64,000 nucleotides of DNA from Bisporella sp. PMI_857 (lineage: Eukaryota; Ascomycota; Leotiomycetes; Helotiales; Helotiaceae). This document shows, in pieces, positions 36,191 to 47,823 of this stretch. Under the pieces are notes generated by a model that saw nothing but the letters and a program-made list of their open reading frames with translations, was not told where the DNA came from and ran no database searches. The stretch lies in NCBI GenBank assembly GCA_021307315.1, contig JAJSPD010000134.1:1-64000 (forward strand). Reading direction: 5' to 3'. The stretch's first letter is position 1; each line of letters opens with the position of its first letter. Position numbers and translations under genes: made by a program.

Positions 36191-37185
36191 CTATTCAGCA
36201 GCAGCCTTTGGCTCCTCCGGTGCGGCATCGGTCGTCTCCTTCTCGGCGGCTGGTGCACTGGACTCGGCAGCTGGCTCAGCCTCTGATGAGGTCCAAAGAG
36301 TCTGGTTTATATGTCAGTAAAGTACCCTCAAACTTTATTCAATTTGGGCTCACCAGGTTGTCTCTCAACAGTTGCATGATGAGGGTTGAGTCCTTGTAGC
36401 TCTCCTCGCTCAAAGTATCAAGCTCTATTCAATCACTGTTAGTAAAAAGCTCATTCGTAACCATAGGATGACTGCTCACCAGCAATGGCATCATCAAATG
36501 CCTGCTTAGCAAGGTGGCAAGCCTGATCGGGAGAGTTGAGAATCTCGTAGTAGAAAACGGAGAAGTTAAGGGCGAGGCCGAGACGGATTGGGTGTGTTGG
36601 TGCAAGATCAGTCTGGGCAACCTCGGTAGCGTTCTTGTAAGCCTCAAGAGACTTGTCGGCAGACTCCTTTCGCTTGTCGCCGATTGCGAACTCAGCAAGG
36701 TAACGGTGGTAATCGCCCTTCCTGGTAAGATATTAGTCATGCAATCAACGAAAAAGTGACGCCACATACATTTTGTGGTAGAAAACCTTCGATTCTCCGC
36801 TCTTCGCAGATGGAATCAAGTGCTTGTCAAGAACCTCAAGGATATCCTCACAGATTTTGGCAAGCTCGGCCTCAATCTTTTGGCGGTACTCTTTGATGAG
36901 GCCAACTTGGGTTGAGTTACCCTTGGACTCCTCCTTTTGCTCAATCGAGGTGACGATTCTCCACGAAGCACGCCGGGCACCAATGACGTTCTTATAGGCG
37001 ACAGAAAGAAGGTTTCGCTCTTCGACAGAAAGTTCTGTGTCCTCAGCGGCAACCAACTTCATGTTCTCCACCATTTCTGAAAATTCATCAGTATTGTTCA
37101 ACCTCGGTTTGCCATGGTGCTAACCTTCATATCGCTCGGCCTGCTCAGCGAGCTTTGCAAGGTAAACGGAATCTTCGTAACCCAT
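36191..37185 (-). CDS. BMH1: 14-3-3 protein (263 aa, 5 exons)
   Basis: Exons 37185-37125, 37076-36770, 36721-36480, 36424-36354 and 36301-36191 join in frame to 263 residues. The protein is the cytosolic/nuclear phosphoserine adaptor of Ras, TOR and checkpoint signalling. The start is [27 protein letters not shown], then the signature [21 protein letters not shown] with its phosphate-binding Lys and Arg, [15 protein letters not shown] with the second Arg-Tyr pair, and the second signature [19 protein letters not shown] (last base pairs split over exons 4 and 5). The C-terminal tail is the usual variable Ala/Glu-rich acidic segment. The GTATGT donor after YHKM and the exon 4/5 junction at DNL/TLW are fixed by conservation. 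Confidence 0.96.
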
Positions 37186-37837
37186 GATTGCGATCGTTCA
37201 GAATCTGCAGTAGCTGGAATCCGAATTAGTAAGAGTCCCAGAGGATATACCATGAATACCACTGGATGAAATAGATGAGGCCGCGAAATAGTAGAGTATG
37301 CTGTGCTTAGTAGGCACTGAGCTACGTGAGCGCAAAGAGCAGTCTCATCACTCGAAACCCCGCCAAATTGCGCCTGATGACGATGTACATCCATTGCTCC
37401 TCGTCACAGCCTTTGCCATCATTTCTGAGATTCACAAAGGGCTAGGTGATCGAGTCTGGCGCACAAAAGCATACCCCGCCAGGCTGTTCCGCCAGGCGCA
37501 GACTAAGCCGTATTGTTGAGGCTGCTTGAATAGCATCATCAAACGGCGTACACGATAGTTCGGAGCAACGCTTACAACCTCTGCGATGATGATGCCAACG
37601 CCTTGTTGCCAGATAAAGCACGGTATGAGGGATATGAAGGGAGCAGAATGACGAAATAGAAGGGATTCCGTGTCTCACCTGGATGAATTTTGATTGAGAA
37701 GCGGATTGTAATGAGTGTTGAGATGTTGTGTGGGGTGATTGAATGAAAGCTTGAAAAGCGGAGGATTTGAATTGTGGTTGTGGTTGTGGTTTCTTGAGTT
37801 TAGGAGAGGAAGGGATTTAAGTTGTTTAATGGTGGAG

Positions 37838-37912
37838 TTGGTGGTTCAGCGGTGGTGGGTGGTGAGTTGAGTGATGAGTGGTGAGTGGTGGGCGGTGGGC
37901 GGTGGGTGGCAG
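37838..37912. repeat. G-rich imperfect tandem repeat (GGTGGTGGGTGGTGAGT-like)
   Basis: About 75 bp of GGTG/GGCGGTGGG units on the plus strand, roughly 650 bp upstream of the 14-3-3 start. The guanine-run spacing would permit quadruplex structure. No coding meaning. Confidence 0.75.
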
Positions 37913-38596
37913 TAATTTAGTGTGAGAGCAAATGGCCTCCCTGCCCGTTTTTGATTTTGGGGAACCGCTAAAAAAAAACCTACAAGCGACGCGACAACAA
38001 GAGATGACTGATTAGAATAATAAATAGCTTTTTTTTATTTTTTTAATTATTATTATTACTATTATTTAAATCTTATTTTGGATTGTTGATTTAATTAACG
38101 AAATTTTTATTATTTCCAAATCTTGATTACAAGGCGTCATCTTTATATCATTTCACATTTCCTCCTCCTCCAATGCTTGAGGTCTCCAGCATTACACAAG
38201 GAGGAATATAGACAACCGAAGTTTATATGGAATTGAGCCTTTCCCTATGCATCCTGTCCCTGCTAATCCACATATTAAACCACCAAATTTCAGTGGCATT
38301 GCATGATTCCGCATTATCCATTAAACTGGTCCATTTGATGGGATTGTAGCGGGTTTGGTTGAAACGAGTTCGGGCGCTGTGGCAGTGCTGAAAGGACCTT
38401 AGCAAAGGTAGCCAGATGAGTGGATAGCAAGAACCACCCCCCCCCCCTCTGGTCCCCTTTGGGTACGAAGCAGTATCCCTTTTGTCATTTTCCAAAACAA
38501 AGCTTCCCACAGATAACCTTGGTTACTGGCCAACTGAAATGCCAATGAATATCACATTTGAGCAACAGAGCTTTCGTGATGCCTGCTGTAAAGAAA

Positions 38597-38622
38597 GAGA
38601 GAGAGAGAGAGAAAGATTATCC
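38597..38622. repeat. (GA)n microsatellite
   Basis: About ten GA units (AAAGAAAGAGAGAGAGAGAG then GAAAG) in the gap between 14-3-3 and IF1. Confidence 0.85.
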
Positions 38623-39133
38623 TGTTCAATACAGTACCCTAGACTCTCGGCCAGTTATAATGTAAGATGTTCATGTTCACCAGGTTCTATATCATCTTAT
38701 TCAACACTTGGATGAAGTGGGACCTCCTTACAGCACATGTACTTCTACTTTCATAAAAGGCTCAGGTAAATAACAGAAGGACAAACATGCCTTCTCATTG
38801 GCGAGGGAAAGCTTGGCTTCTTTAGCAAACATCTTGGGCTTACATCCCATCGAGATCCGATCGATCAATAGTTGTAGCTCAATTTGATGCATCCTCTCTT
38901 GGGAGAGATAGATAATATCTGTCTGGCATGCTCACATGAAATGCGGCTTGCCTTGGCTTTAATAATAACTGCTGCCTTAAACTGAAGGCCACAAAATAAA
39001 CATCCGATTCTTGGTTTTGCTTCCGAGCCAACCAAAAGCATCTGCAGACCTCCCTCACGAAGCTACATCATAACTCGAACCACCCCTCTTCAACCAAGTT
39101 TCCTATAAAACCTTTCATACTTTTTACTTGACA

Positions 39134-39520
39134 ATGTTCCGTCAATCCATCATTAGAGCTGCTCGTCCAGCCACCCGATCATTCACCACAGTCGCAAGAG
39201 CCATGGCTGGCGGCGACACTGGAGCTCCAAGATCCACTGGTTCAGGGTACAAGCTTCTCTCGGCCGGCAAGAACTACAACAGCTAACAGCTCTCAGGGAC
39301 GCATTCACGAAGCGGGAGAAGGCCAATGAGGATTATGCCATCCGTCAGCGCGAAAAGGAGAAGCTTCTGGAGCTGAAGAAGCAGCTTGCGAAGCAACACG
39401 AGCACCTCAAGAAGCTTGAAGACCACATGTAAGTTGCTACCTGCTGTCATGTGTGCCGTGCTCATCAGTGCCTTCTGTAGTGACGAGCTTGCGAAGAGCC
39501 AAGGTGGCGAGCAGAAGTAA
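39134..39520 (+). CDS. INH1: Mitochondrial ATP synthase inhibitor IF1 (94 aa, 3 exons)
   Basis: Exons 39134-39246, 39297-39428 and 39481-39520 join in frame. The N-terminus MFRQSIIRAARPATRSFTTVARAM is a basic amphipathic mitochondrial presequence. The mature part carries the IF1 inhibitory helix GSGDAFTKREKANEDYAIRQREKEKLL, followed by a Lys/Leu/Glu coiled coil (LKKQLAKQHEHLKKLEDHI) and ELAKSQGGEQ. IF1 blocks F1-ATPase hydrolysis when the matrix becomes acidic. The end is ambiguous: reading through gives ...EQK then TAA at 39518-39520. The same TAA also lies in a good donor (GTAAGT), and splicing to CAG at about 39592-39594 would give ...EQN and another TAA. Protein length is the same either way. 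Confidence 0.92.
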
Positions 39521-40275
39521 GTATATCTTTGGACGGCCAGGTCTTGGTGGCTTCCCTTTGCGTTGGAGAAACACCGAATAACACTGCCTGCAGCTAAGCT
39601 GAGCTGGGGTGCCGGAAAGTCCCACTGGGAAGATATGCATCAGCGGCAGGGAAATTGAACGAGGCATAGCTTTATATCAAGTTGTATCCAAGAAATCTCA
39701 TAAATGATAAGATTGCCAGCAGCAAGACTCTCTCATCTTCTAATGGAGCATTTGAGTGGTCTTTTTGCGCCAGTTAATTAAGCTAGCAATTTATCAAATG
39801 AGAGCTCGACCTTGTATTATGAAGCGTCCCTTCGAACTTGAATTGTCAGGATTTGTTGTTCCAAAGGCTATGATACGGATAGGCGGGGGAGAAGTTGGAC
39901 TCATGAGCTACCTGGAGGTTTCCTGGGTCAGCTAGGAAAAATGTTGGTCTCAGGCTATGATAACTTTCGAGTCAGTCCCTAGCCAATATGTCACCCGCTA
40001 CCTCAAGCCATGATCGCATATTGTATTGCTCCTACTTAGGCTTAATTGCACTGAACCTGTGGGTTTGGGTTCGGAGTAGAGGTAGGTGAACTCAACCCAG
40101 AGATATGAGGGCATGTGCATTCGTGTCTAATTCTGGCTATGGTACAATGATTACTTCCCATGTTGATGATCGTTGGGATCATCTTCAAATTGCTTCCTTC
40201 ATCACCAACATATCATAACCTCCCAATTTTTGGATATTCTTAAATTCCCACTGAACGCCGATCAAGGAAGAAATA
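39521..40275. other. Convergent intergenic region
   Basis: No gene seen between IF1 and NSP1 stops, apart from the possible terminal IF1 exon near 39595. Confidence 0.5.
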
Positions 40276-42336
40276 TTATCTCCGGCCAATGTACGATCGA
40301 TAAAATGCATCTGCAGCCTCACTCTCTTGGCCATTCACGCTGCCAATACTTTGTCCTAGTTTTTGAGCAGCACTCACTTTAGCCTGCAAAATCTCCGCAT
40401 TCTGATCAATCCATTGCAATTGCTGGAGGTGGGAGTTCAAGACACGCACGATATGAGACAACTATGAGAGTAATTAGCTGCCGTCCTACAAACTTGGGAT
40501 GATAGATCTTACAGGGTCATCGGCCTTGCTATTACTTTTGCTCAAGTTCGAGGACGCATCATTGATAGCTTCAATCATACTACTAATGTTCTTTCCCATT
40601 TCGTCCAGCCGTTCAGTCAACTTCTCAGCAAGCTTGTAGGTTCTCTCTCGCTCTTGATCAGGACCCTGTAAGTTGTCACCTGAACCCACTTGCATCTCAA
40701 ACATCTGGTCGACTTCTGCTTCGTATCGGTCGAGCCAAGCCAGGATCTCACCCTGCTGGCCCTCAACAGCAGACAGTTGTCGCTCCACCTCGGTACTAGC
40801 CTTTTCAGCTTCAAAGGTACTGTTATACAACTTCTGAATCTTATCCCCGTTTTCGACCAAAAGGCGATCCCAAGCTGCCACTTTCGCTGCTTGCTCTTGG
40901 AATTCTTTCTGGTATTTCAAAAGATCAGATGCCCACCGAGTGACAATCTCGTCCATCGTCTTATTCTTTAACCGTGGCAGTTGGGGTGCTGGGCCAGCTG
41001 TGGAAGCTCCTAGTGGCTGTGAGTTTTGCTGCGCTGCAGAATTAGAATTTGAAGTGCTAGGTCCGGCATTATTGGATGGTGCAGCTACACCATTGGATCC
41101 AGCCACGGCAGTAGTTGTGCCTGTGGTCACACCACTAGCAGAGGGCTGACTAGTCGAGGTGAGCGCAGGTTGAGAAAACAATGAAGGTGCTGCGGAGGCA
41201 GCAGTGCTCGGTGCACTAGACCCAGAAGAAGTTGCGCCACTTCCAAATAGATTCGACGTAGCAGTGGTACCTGCAGCAGCCGTACCTGATGATGCCGGCT
41301 TTGCTCCAAACAAGTTTGACGTGGAAATAGTGGCTGCTGGAGCATTTACGCCAGAAGATGTAGTTGCCCCAAACAAGTTTGACGTAGAAGTAGTGGCTCC
41401 TGATGCAGGGCCTGTGGAAGAGGAGGGATTTGTGCCAAATAGACTTGGAGTAGGGGCGGCTACTCCTGATGTAGCAGTACCCGAAGATGAGAGATTAGTT
41501 CCGAATAAATTTGAAGAAGAAGATGCAGTTCCTGGTACAGAAGTTGCGACAGAAGTCGGCGCTTTTGATGCGTTCGAGAATAGGTTAGAGGTCGCTCCGG
41601 GCGTAGTATTACTTGTAGACGACAGGCCAGCGAATAAACTAGGTGCAGAGGTGGTTTGTGTAGAGGTAGGGTTAGAGTTTGTAGCTTGGTTTCCTCCTAA
41701 TCCCGGATATGGTATCGAAGCAGGTATGGACGCGGGCTTTGAACCTGCAAACAAACTGCCCTGGCTAGTTGTCGTTGAAGACGAGGCATTTGCTGCCGGC
41801 TTTCCAAATAGACTTATGCCTGTAGAGCCAGCGCCACTGAAAAGATTGCTCGTTGGGGCCCCTGCAGGAGTAGTTGAAGGCATCATGAAGCTCTTATTAG
41901 TCGCAGGTGTGCTCGAAGCAGGTGGGACAGTGGTAGTGTTTGAACTTGAAAAGAGGCTAGGCTGTGATGTAGCAGCAGCTGGTGCCGATCCAAAGCTGAA
42001 GGTTGGGGCAGAAGTAGTACCAGAAACTGGCTGAGATGAGGCAGAGGTTGTGCTCTGATTACCTCCAATACCTCCAAACAAAGGCTGCTGAGCGCCAGTA
42101 GTCGATGCCCCACCAAATAACGGTGTTGTAGGGGTAGTTGTTCCTGCGGCCGAAGCGCCACCAAACATAGACGTCGCAGCTGAAGGTGTGCCGAATGGGG
42201 ATGGTTTTGTAGTAGCAGTTACGGAACCAAAAATCCCTCCTGACGTTGAGGTAGTTCCGCCAAAAGGATTCCCTGTTGAAGCAGTACCGCCAGAATTCCC
42301 ACTGCCACCAGCTTGGCTCCCAAAGTTGAAAGCCAT
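40276..42336 (-). CDS. NSP1: Nucleoporin NSP1 / Nup62 family (669 aa, 2 exons)
   Basis: Exons 42336-40513 and 40461-40276 join in phase 0 (intron 51 bp). Residues 1 to about 470 are a low-complexity Ser/Thr/Ala/Gly FG domain with many SLFG, NLFG, LFGG and MFGG cores, which forms the permeability barrier of the pore. From about 475 on is the Nsp1_C coiled-coil domain: KNKTMDEIVTRWASDLLKYQKEFQEQA, AAWDRLLVENGDKIQKLY, EGQQGEILAWLDRYEAEVDQM, and across the splice DDPLSHIVRVLNSHLQQLQWIDQNAEIL. This domain assembles with Nup49/Nup57 in the central channel and with Nup82. Stopping at the first exon would lose the last conserved helix. It is divergent from the gene at 42779. Confidence 0.93.
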
Positions 42337-42778
42337 GTTGTTGCTAGCTCAAGGTATGAGGAGAGTTGATAGACTGGCAATCAAGACCTTGACACGTGTA
42401 GGTGCAGTCGCATTCAAGATAGTTGAGAAGCGCGTGAGCGTCGGCTATATCAAAATGTCAATATTAGCGAATGGCGGTCTCATAAATCGGGCAGAAAAAG
42501 GCGGTGAAAGGTTGGTGTGACCATGGAATGAATGCGTTTCTGCATGTCCATTCATTCATTGCTCCCTCTATTGAAGGATCACCTTTACAGACTAAATATC
42601 TCAAGGTTCCGAAGAGTCTGTGCTACTTCTCATTTCAGAGTATCAGCCGCCGGGCATCATTGGCGGAGCAGGCTCTACCTACTATTTTCCGTAGTTAGTG
42701 TATTAGTCCACATATCAGCGGTGATCTAGAAGCCTTGAGCGGCTCCAAGTCTTCACATCTATACAGTCTGTCTGAGCC
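42337..42778. promoter_or_regulatory. Divergent promoter region of NSP1 and the Laa2-like gene
   Basis: A 442-bp gap between opposite start codons. No coding segment; no specific site recognised. Confidence 0.35.
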
Positions 42779-44364
42779 ATGGTTGAAACGAAATTAGGGC
42801 TGTCTGTCAAAGGGAAAGGGGAGGATCCGGAAGCGCACGACTTAGGTAAATGTTTTCTGCTTTGAAAGAATCGTGGTATTGATCGTTTGTAGATACATCA
42901 GATTCCGATGATCACTTCTCTGATGCACAATCAGGCCCCGAGCAGTCTGGTGGTGCATCACCTGTCATACCTGTAACTCGAGTCGAAAAAGTCGACGATG
43001 AGCCAAGCCATGGCGAAGTCGCAGGAACTCACGCCTACAATGTGCGAGAGGCAGATGCTATACCTAATGAGGTTGCAATGATATTAGAAGCTAAATCTTT
43101 GAGTGAGAAAGGAGGTCTACATTCTTTGTCAGTCGCGACTGCAGAGAATACCGCACATGACGAAACAGATGGTATGGCAGGAGGTTTCCCAGTTCCAGTC
43201 ACGAAGGTAGAGATATTCGACTCTGAGCCCAGCCACGGAGCAGTCCCTGATACAAAGGCATCGGAATTGAGAAAAGGAGATGCGGAATCTGATATCGTTG
43301 AAAAGATTGAAGATGCTCCAGGTGAGGACAAACATTTCCCAGTCATTTCGGAGCGAGTGACGGGGTCAGGGTCGCCAACTGGTGATAGATCCTCAAACAT
43401 AAATCACACGCGGCGAAGGTCTTCTGGGGTTACTAAAAGTTCTGGTCCTATAGACTATGATGAAGAAGAAGATGGAGACTTTGGCGATGACTTTGATGAT
43501 TTTGAGGAAGGCGAGGATGATGCTGAATTTGACGATTTTGATGATGGATTCCAGGAGCCAGAACCTGCTCCTCATTCACAGCCTACAGCAGCAATGGCCC
43601 CCTTTGTAAGTAGCAATAACCACACTTCCAGCATGAGGATTTTGACAAATGCGCAGACCGTTCTTGATTTTGCCGATCTTGAATCGGGAGATGATGTCCA
43701 AGATGCCACGGAGCCCTACATGAATGTTCTATTTCCACCAGATACGATCGACACCTCTGTTCTCCTGTCAGTCTCAGCAGAGAATCCTATTTTTCTGACC
43801 CAACGGAGCGCCTCACTATGGGCACAGCTCGTTGCTCCACCTCCTCTTCAGCCGCCAAATTGGATTCGTTCTCGAATAAGACGGCTATTTCTAGTCTCAC
43901 TCGGAGTGCCTGTAGATCTCGATGAGATCCTCCCAGCCTCCAAACAGAAGAAGCTCATCCTTCCATCTATACATCTGAATCCATCTTCAACCTCACCACG
44001 GGAATCCACTGATTCTCGTTCTATATCTCGGCTGAAACAAGGTGACGGCAATGGCTCTACTACTTCAGTTGATTCTCAGGGAAAAACACGCTCTGACTCC
44101 AAGAGGCGGAAAGGCCCAGCTCCTGCACCATACCTTGATTTGGTTTCAGCTAGGCAACAATGTGCTATTACAGATGAGGCACTGAATGGTTTGACATTAG
44201 AGGAATTAAAGACACATATACAAAAACTAGAAGCTATGCAGAGCACAGCGAACGAAGTTTTAGAATACTGGACCTCGAGAACGGATGAAAAATTAGGGGA
44301 TCGAGAAGCATTCGAAGGAGTGATAGAGAATCTAGTAAAGCATGCCAGGAAGGTTAGGAAGTGA
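42779..44364 (+). CDS. Acidic DUF5102 / Laa2-like protein (512 aa, 2 exons)
   Basis: Exons 42779-42845 and 42893-44364 join in frame (intron 47 bp). The N-terminal third is acidic and disordered and contains an imperfect internal duplication (VTRVEKVDDEPSHGEV about 60-75 bases before the similar VTKVEIFDSEPSHGAV). Residues about 210-245 are a striking Asp/Glu/Phe cluster (DGDFGDDFDDFEEG, EFDDFDDGF), of the kind that binds clathrin-adaptor ear domains. The C-terminal half is a conserved region: NVLFPPDTIDTS, RSASLWAQLVAPPPLQPPNW, SRIRRLFLVSLGVPVDLDEI and a final coiled coil (LTLEELKTHIQKLEAMQSTA). This matches my memory of the fungal DUF5102 family that includes yeast Laa2 (an AP-1 accessory protein). 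The family call is moderate; trafficking function is inferred. Confidence 0.7.
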
Positions 44365-44896
44365 GCAAAGAGCTGTGCTCGGGTTGACGAGTCACAAATA
44401 TGCATAGCACATACAAGTGATACCCATAATATGTATAATTCTATGGCCGACCACTATTACATTCATAATAGTATGGATGTCATATGAGGAGAAAACTGTA
44501 AATCTGCTGAGAACTGTTCCCCTCAGAAATACCAGAAGACCCCTGTCGCCGATAAGATAAGTTCAAGAAGGCAAACCACCACCCGTAGTGATAGCGTGCA
44601 ATTCAACATTTCGACTATAGAGTTCATATTCCCAATAGAGCTGGGAGCTTTCAGGCCACTTTGTCCAGGTTAGGCAGAGTGCGTCTATGATAAAATTATC
44701 ATATCTGTCTCTAGCAACATAATCGAACCTTCCAGCTAAAGTCTTGCACCATTTGTCCACTTTGGTAGGCCTATTCCTCGCGTTCGTCTCCCCCTACATT
44801 TGATGCTGATACCATCTTAAGCTGTGACATCTTCTCCTGTGCGAATAGGACCTTTCCCTGTTCCGAGAAGCTTCGCGTAAGGTGGACAACCTCACG
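44365..44896. other. Intergenic, no gene recognised
   Basis: A minus-strand ORF at 44563-44760 (65 aa) is unsupported. Confidence 0.45.
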
Positions 44897-45494
44897 ATGG
44901 GCGAGAATGCGACCCAACCACCGAGCGGTGATCAACCTGGACAGGCTTTTTACGAGCGCGCCAGGAAAGAACTTGCTGCGTCACTCAATCGAAGAGCCCA
45001 GCTTGAAGCCAAAATTGCTGCAACAGACGACCGAATCTATGAGAAAGAAACGATATACCTGGATGAAACACCAACAGGGAATATAATGATGGGTTTCGAC
45101 AACTACACGAAGGGAACAGGAGCTGCGGGCGTATCTCGACGGAGGGGACCGATAGAGCAGCTTCGAATTTTTAGCAACAGTAGTGTCAGTTTCAGACAGA
45201 ACGCTGTAGGTTTCTTGACCAATGTCAATAAAACTATATTTCTGACGATGCATCAAGGAATCTCCGGTGGCTTCTTCGCAGTCCACGCCCGCTAATACTG
45301 CACCAACCCCAGTATCTACAAGCTTTGTTAAAGCCGACAGTGCATCGAACCATGCAACGCCGACCAGTACCACATCTGCAAATCGTACGGCTACTGGAAG
45401 TAAGAGAAGCAAAAAGGCTACGGGAGATGATAGCGAAACAGATACGAAGGAGACGAAGAAGGCTCGAACAAATTCTACCGCGCCGCGAAAATAG
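44897..45494 (+). CDS. EAF6: EAF6, NuA4 / NuA3 histone acetyltransferase subunit (181 aa, 2 exons)
   Basis: Exons 44897-45205 and 45258-45494 join in phase 0 (intron 52 bp; GTAGGT donor, CATCAAG acceptor). The start is ATG 44897 (MGENATQPPSGDQPG); an in-frame GTG just upstream is unlikely. The Eaf6 domain is complete: AFYERARKELAASLNRRAQLEAKI coiled coil, DRIYEKETIYLDETPTGNIMMGFDNYTKG, then RIFSNSSVSF. The C-terminal tail TPVSTSF, TPTSTTSANRT, DDSETDTKETKKARTN and APRK is typical of filamentous ascomycetes. Eaf6 is a small scaffold subunit of the NuA4 and NuA3-type lysine acetyltransferase complexes in the nucleus. Reading through the intron would give a false C-terminus, so the splice matters. 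Confidence 0.93.
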
Positions 45495-45841
45495 GCCGCC
45501 TGAGATGGCACATTCTTGTGTATTGTTGGCGACTAGTGTTTTACAAGCAAGTTGATTTAGTGATAGGTGTTTGAGTAGCTCGTGGAGTTCTGGGAAAGCA
45601 TAGCAAATTATGGGAACAGCGCAGGCATGCAGGCGTTCGTGGCATCTAAAAGGGGCATCATACCCAATTGTTATATTATTATTCGATGGGTTTCAAGGCA
45701 ATAAATTCTGGAGTTTTTATGGGCATTCAAGCGAGGACAGACAATTTGGTCTTGCAGTCTTAAAGGCGTATGCAAATATAACACATTTTAAACCATTATA
45801 CGAAACTCTCATCAAGTTTTTTTCGGCGTGAATTCCTCGAA
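45495..45841. other. Convergent 3' region
   Basis: 347 bp between EAF6 and the JmjC gene stops; nothing else seen. Confidence 0.5.
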
Positions 45842-47823
45842 TCACGGTACCTCTTCGTCACTATCAGAACCAAATCCAAAACTAAATCCACCACTATGCT
45901 TCTCGCTATTCTCAACTGCTGCGGCCCATTTTCTTTTCTTCCTGTGTGGCTTTCCATCCAATTCAGCGAGGGCTTGCTCAAGTAGGTCCGGGTGTTCGAT
46001 CTGCATACGTTCCACAAACAACCCATAAGGATCTATCACATCATCTCTAAATCCCGAAACCTGGTCTGCAATATCGTTCTTCAGGAAGGCCAGCACACCA
46101 GGCAAGTGGCTTCTTGGGACAAAGTTTTGTGTGATGGCAATTGAAGAATCAAGGTTCACAACAAGATGCCACCAGCCACTAGGTACATGCAGGACTTCAC
46201 CTTCATGGCATATCCCTTCTACACAACCCAGGGTATTTCTGGCTTCTTCATGAAATCCGAGAAGCCATTCCGCAACTTCAGAAATTTATTGTTAGCGAAG
46301 GCATTGCATACAGAATAATATGGTATGTAGGACGAGGAGTTTTTTTCAGGACAGCACGCCTATCAATCTTAAAACTACATGCAACAACAAAATTGGCACT
46401 TACTGCTGAGCGGGCTGGTGACTTCACTTTGGTCTTCAGAAACGTAGACTCCTGGGGGCGGTGGAATCGACGGACCTGATGGAAACATTATCCAATACTT
46501 AGAACCTCGAATGACAGCGTTCCAAGCACTGGTAGCATTCGGATCTTTATGATACGTAGACCCGCTTCCGGTTGGCCCAATGATAAGCCATTTATCGTCT
46601 GGTCGTTTGCTTCCTAGGACAGCAAATAGATCTTCACCAAAGCATTCTGGAATCCAATAAGCTTGCAAATCCGGCGGACCTTCTGTACCGAGATTCATCT
46701 TCGATACAAAGCTCCGATCAAATAAATAAAGAGGACTCTCATCGCTATTGTCATGCATATAGTCAATATAAGTTTCTAGTGCCCAATCAACAGACTCTGC
46801 GCGGAATCGAATATCGCGGTACTCTTTGAGTAAAGTATCGAGAGTCCATGATTTGAAAACTGGCCATGATCTAACGGGTTCAGTAAGAATGAAGGGCTTG
46901 CTGCTCCAGGAGTCAAATTCCGAAGCGGACAGATTTTCGAGTCGAGGGATTGTGTTTCTTTTCGGGATATTCGTAGCATATGCAGTCAGCGGGGTGTTGG
47001 CGCATAGGAATGGCCGATATAGTACATCCGAGTACACACTATCGCATCGAACTTGAGAACTTTGCTGTTCAGATAGACCTAGCAAAGTGGATCTCCATGT
47101 TCCACGCCACGAGAACTTTCCTGACTTTGACTGAGGAGATCTACTTAGAGTTAGTTATGAAACTTCTCGCATTGCCCAATGTAGAAGTATCTTCTGGCTA
47201 ATAACGCAGGTTGCAGGCTGGATTGTTTTTGCTTATTATCAAGAAAAATATTGGCTCTGCTAGGAGAGTGACTGTGCGGGAGGAGGTGGCTATGGTAGAG
47301 ATGAATCAAATTTTCACATTATGATACATGTACACAATCCACGTTTCCATAACAGAGCGTCTTCTATAGCGAGTGTGTGAATAGCTGACTTACTCTATAA
47401 ATAAAGCCTTCCAGAAATCATCAAACCTGCAAAAGGCATAAAGAAACCTACATGTAGACTACGAACAGATCAGCACATTGATACGTAAAAATTTTTGAAG
47501 TTGCCAAAGGCTCTGAGCGCACTCCGGCCTCCTGCTAAAGTAGAAAGACAAAAGGTGCCATCACATCCCCTGATCCAGCGCCAAAGCACTTTCTATTTTC
47601 TGAAAGTGATCAGAGCTTCGTATTGAAATAAGCCTACCCCTAACATACGAAGCTCATATGAGTCAAAATGCTCCAACACTATCGCCAAGAGTTCGTCTGG
47701 TAGCTTTTGCAAGAGTCCTGCTCCATGACTTGCATTTTTAGTTGCTGTATATGAATTTCCGGAGGGTTTTATCCCCAAAGGATGTGGCGGGATTGAAACG
47801 AATGACTCTTCTTCTTGAGTCAT
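45842..47823 (-). CDS. F-box and JmjC domain protein, JMJD6-like (473 aa, 4 exons)
   Basis: Exons 47823-47638, 47458-47394, 47140-46404 and 46275-45842 join in frame to 473 residues. Residues about 37-85 form an F-box: LLQKLPDELLAIVLEHFDSYELRMLG, then STCRFLYAFCRFDDFWKALF after the first splice. Next come GKFSWRGTWRSTLLGL and LYRPFLCANTPL, SKPFILTEPVRSWPVF and the JmjC core. The core keeps the iron ligands His281 and Asp283 (STYHKDPNATSAWNAVI) and His366 (LHVPSGWWHLVVNL). It is therefore predicted to be an active Fe(II)/2-oxoglutarate oxygenase, either demethylase or hydroxylase, like JMJD6 relatives. The F-box suggests a link to SCF ubiquitin ligases. The C-terminus ends in a basic RKKRKW motif and acidic SDSDEE. 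The 65-bp second exon is easily missed; its reading frame and both splices fit the conserved F-box. Confidence 0.88.

Larger units (their letters stand above)
37186..39133. other. Divergent intergenic region of 14-3-3 and IF1 with low-complexity tracts
   Basis: No coding segment recognised in 1.95 kb. It holds a G-rich tandem repeat (37838-37912), an AT-rich block (38020-38110) and a GA microsatellite (38597-38622). Poly-C is at about 38439. Confidence 0.5.

Noticed and set aside
41204..42034. 276-aa plus-strand ORF
   Set aside because: It is the antisense shadow of the NSP1 FG-repeat region; the biased composition keeps the opposite strand open.
44563..44760. 65-aa minus-strand ORF downstream of the Laa2-like gene
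   Set aside because: No family resemblance, no splice partners, short.
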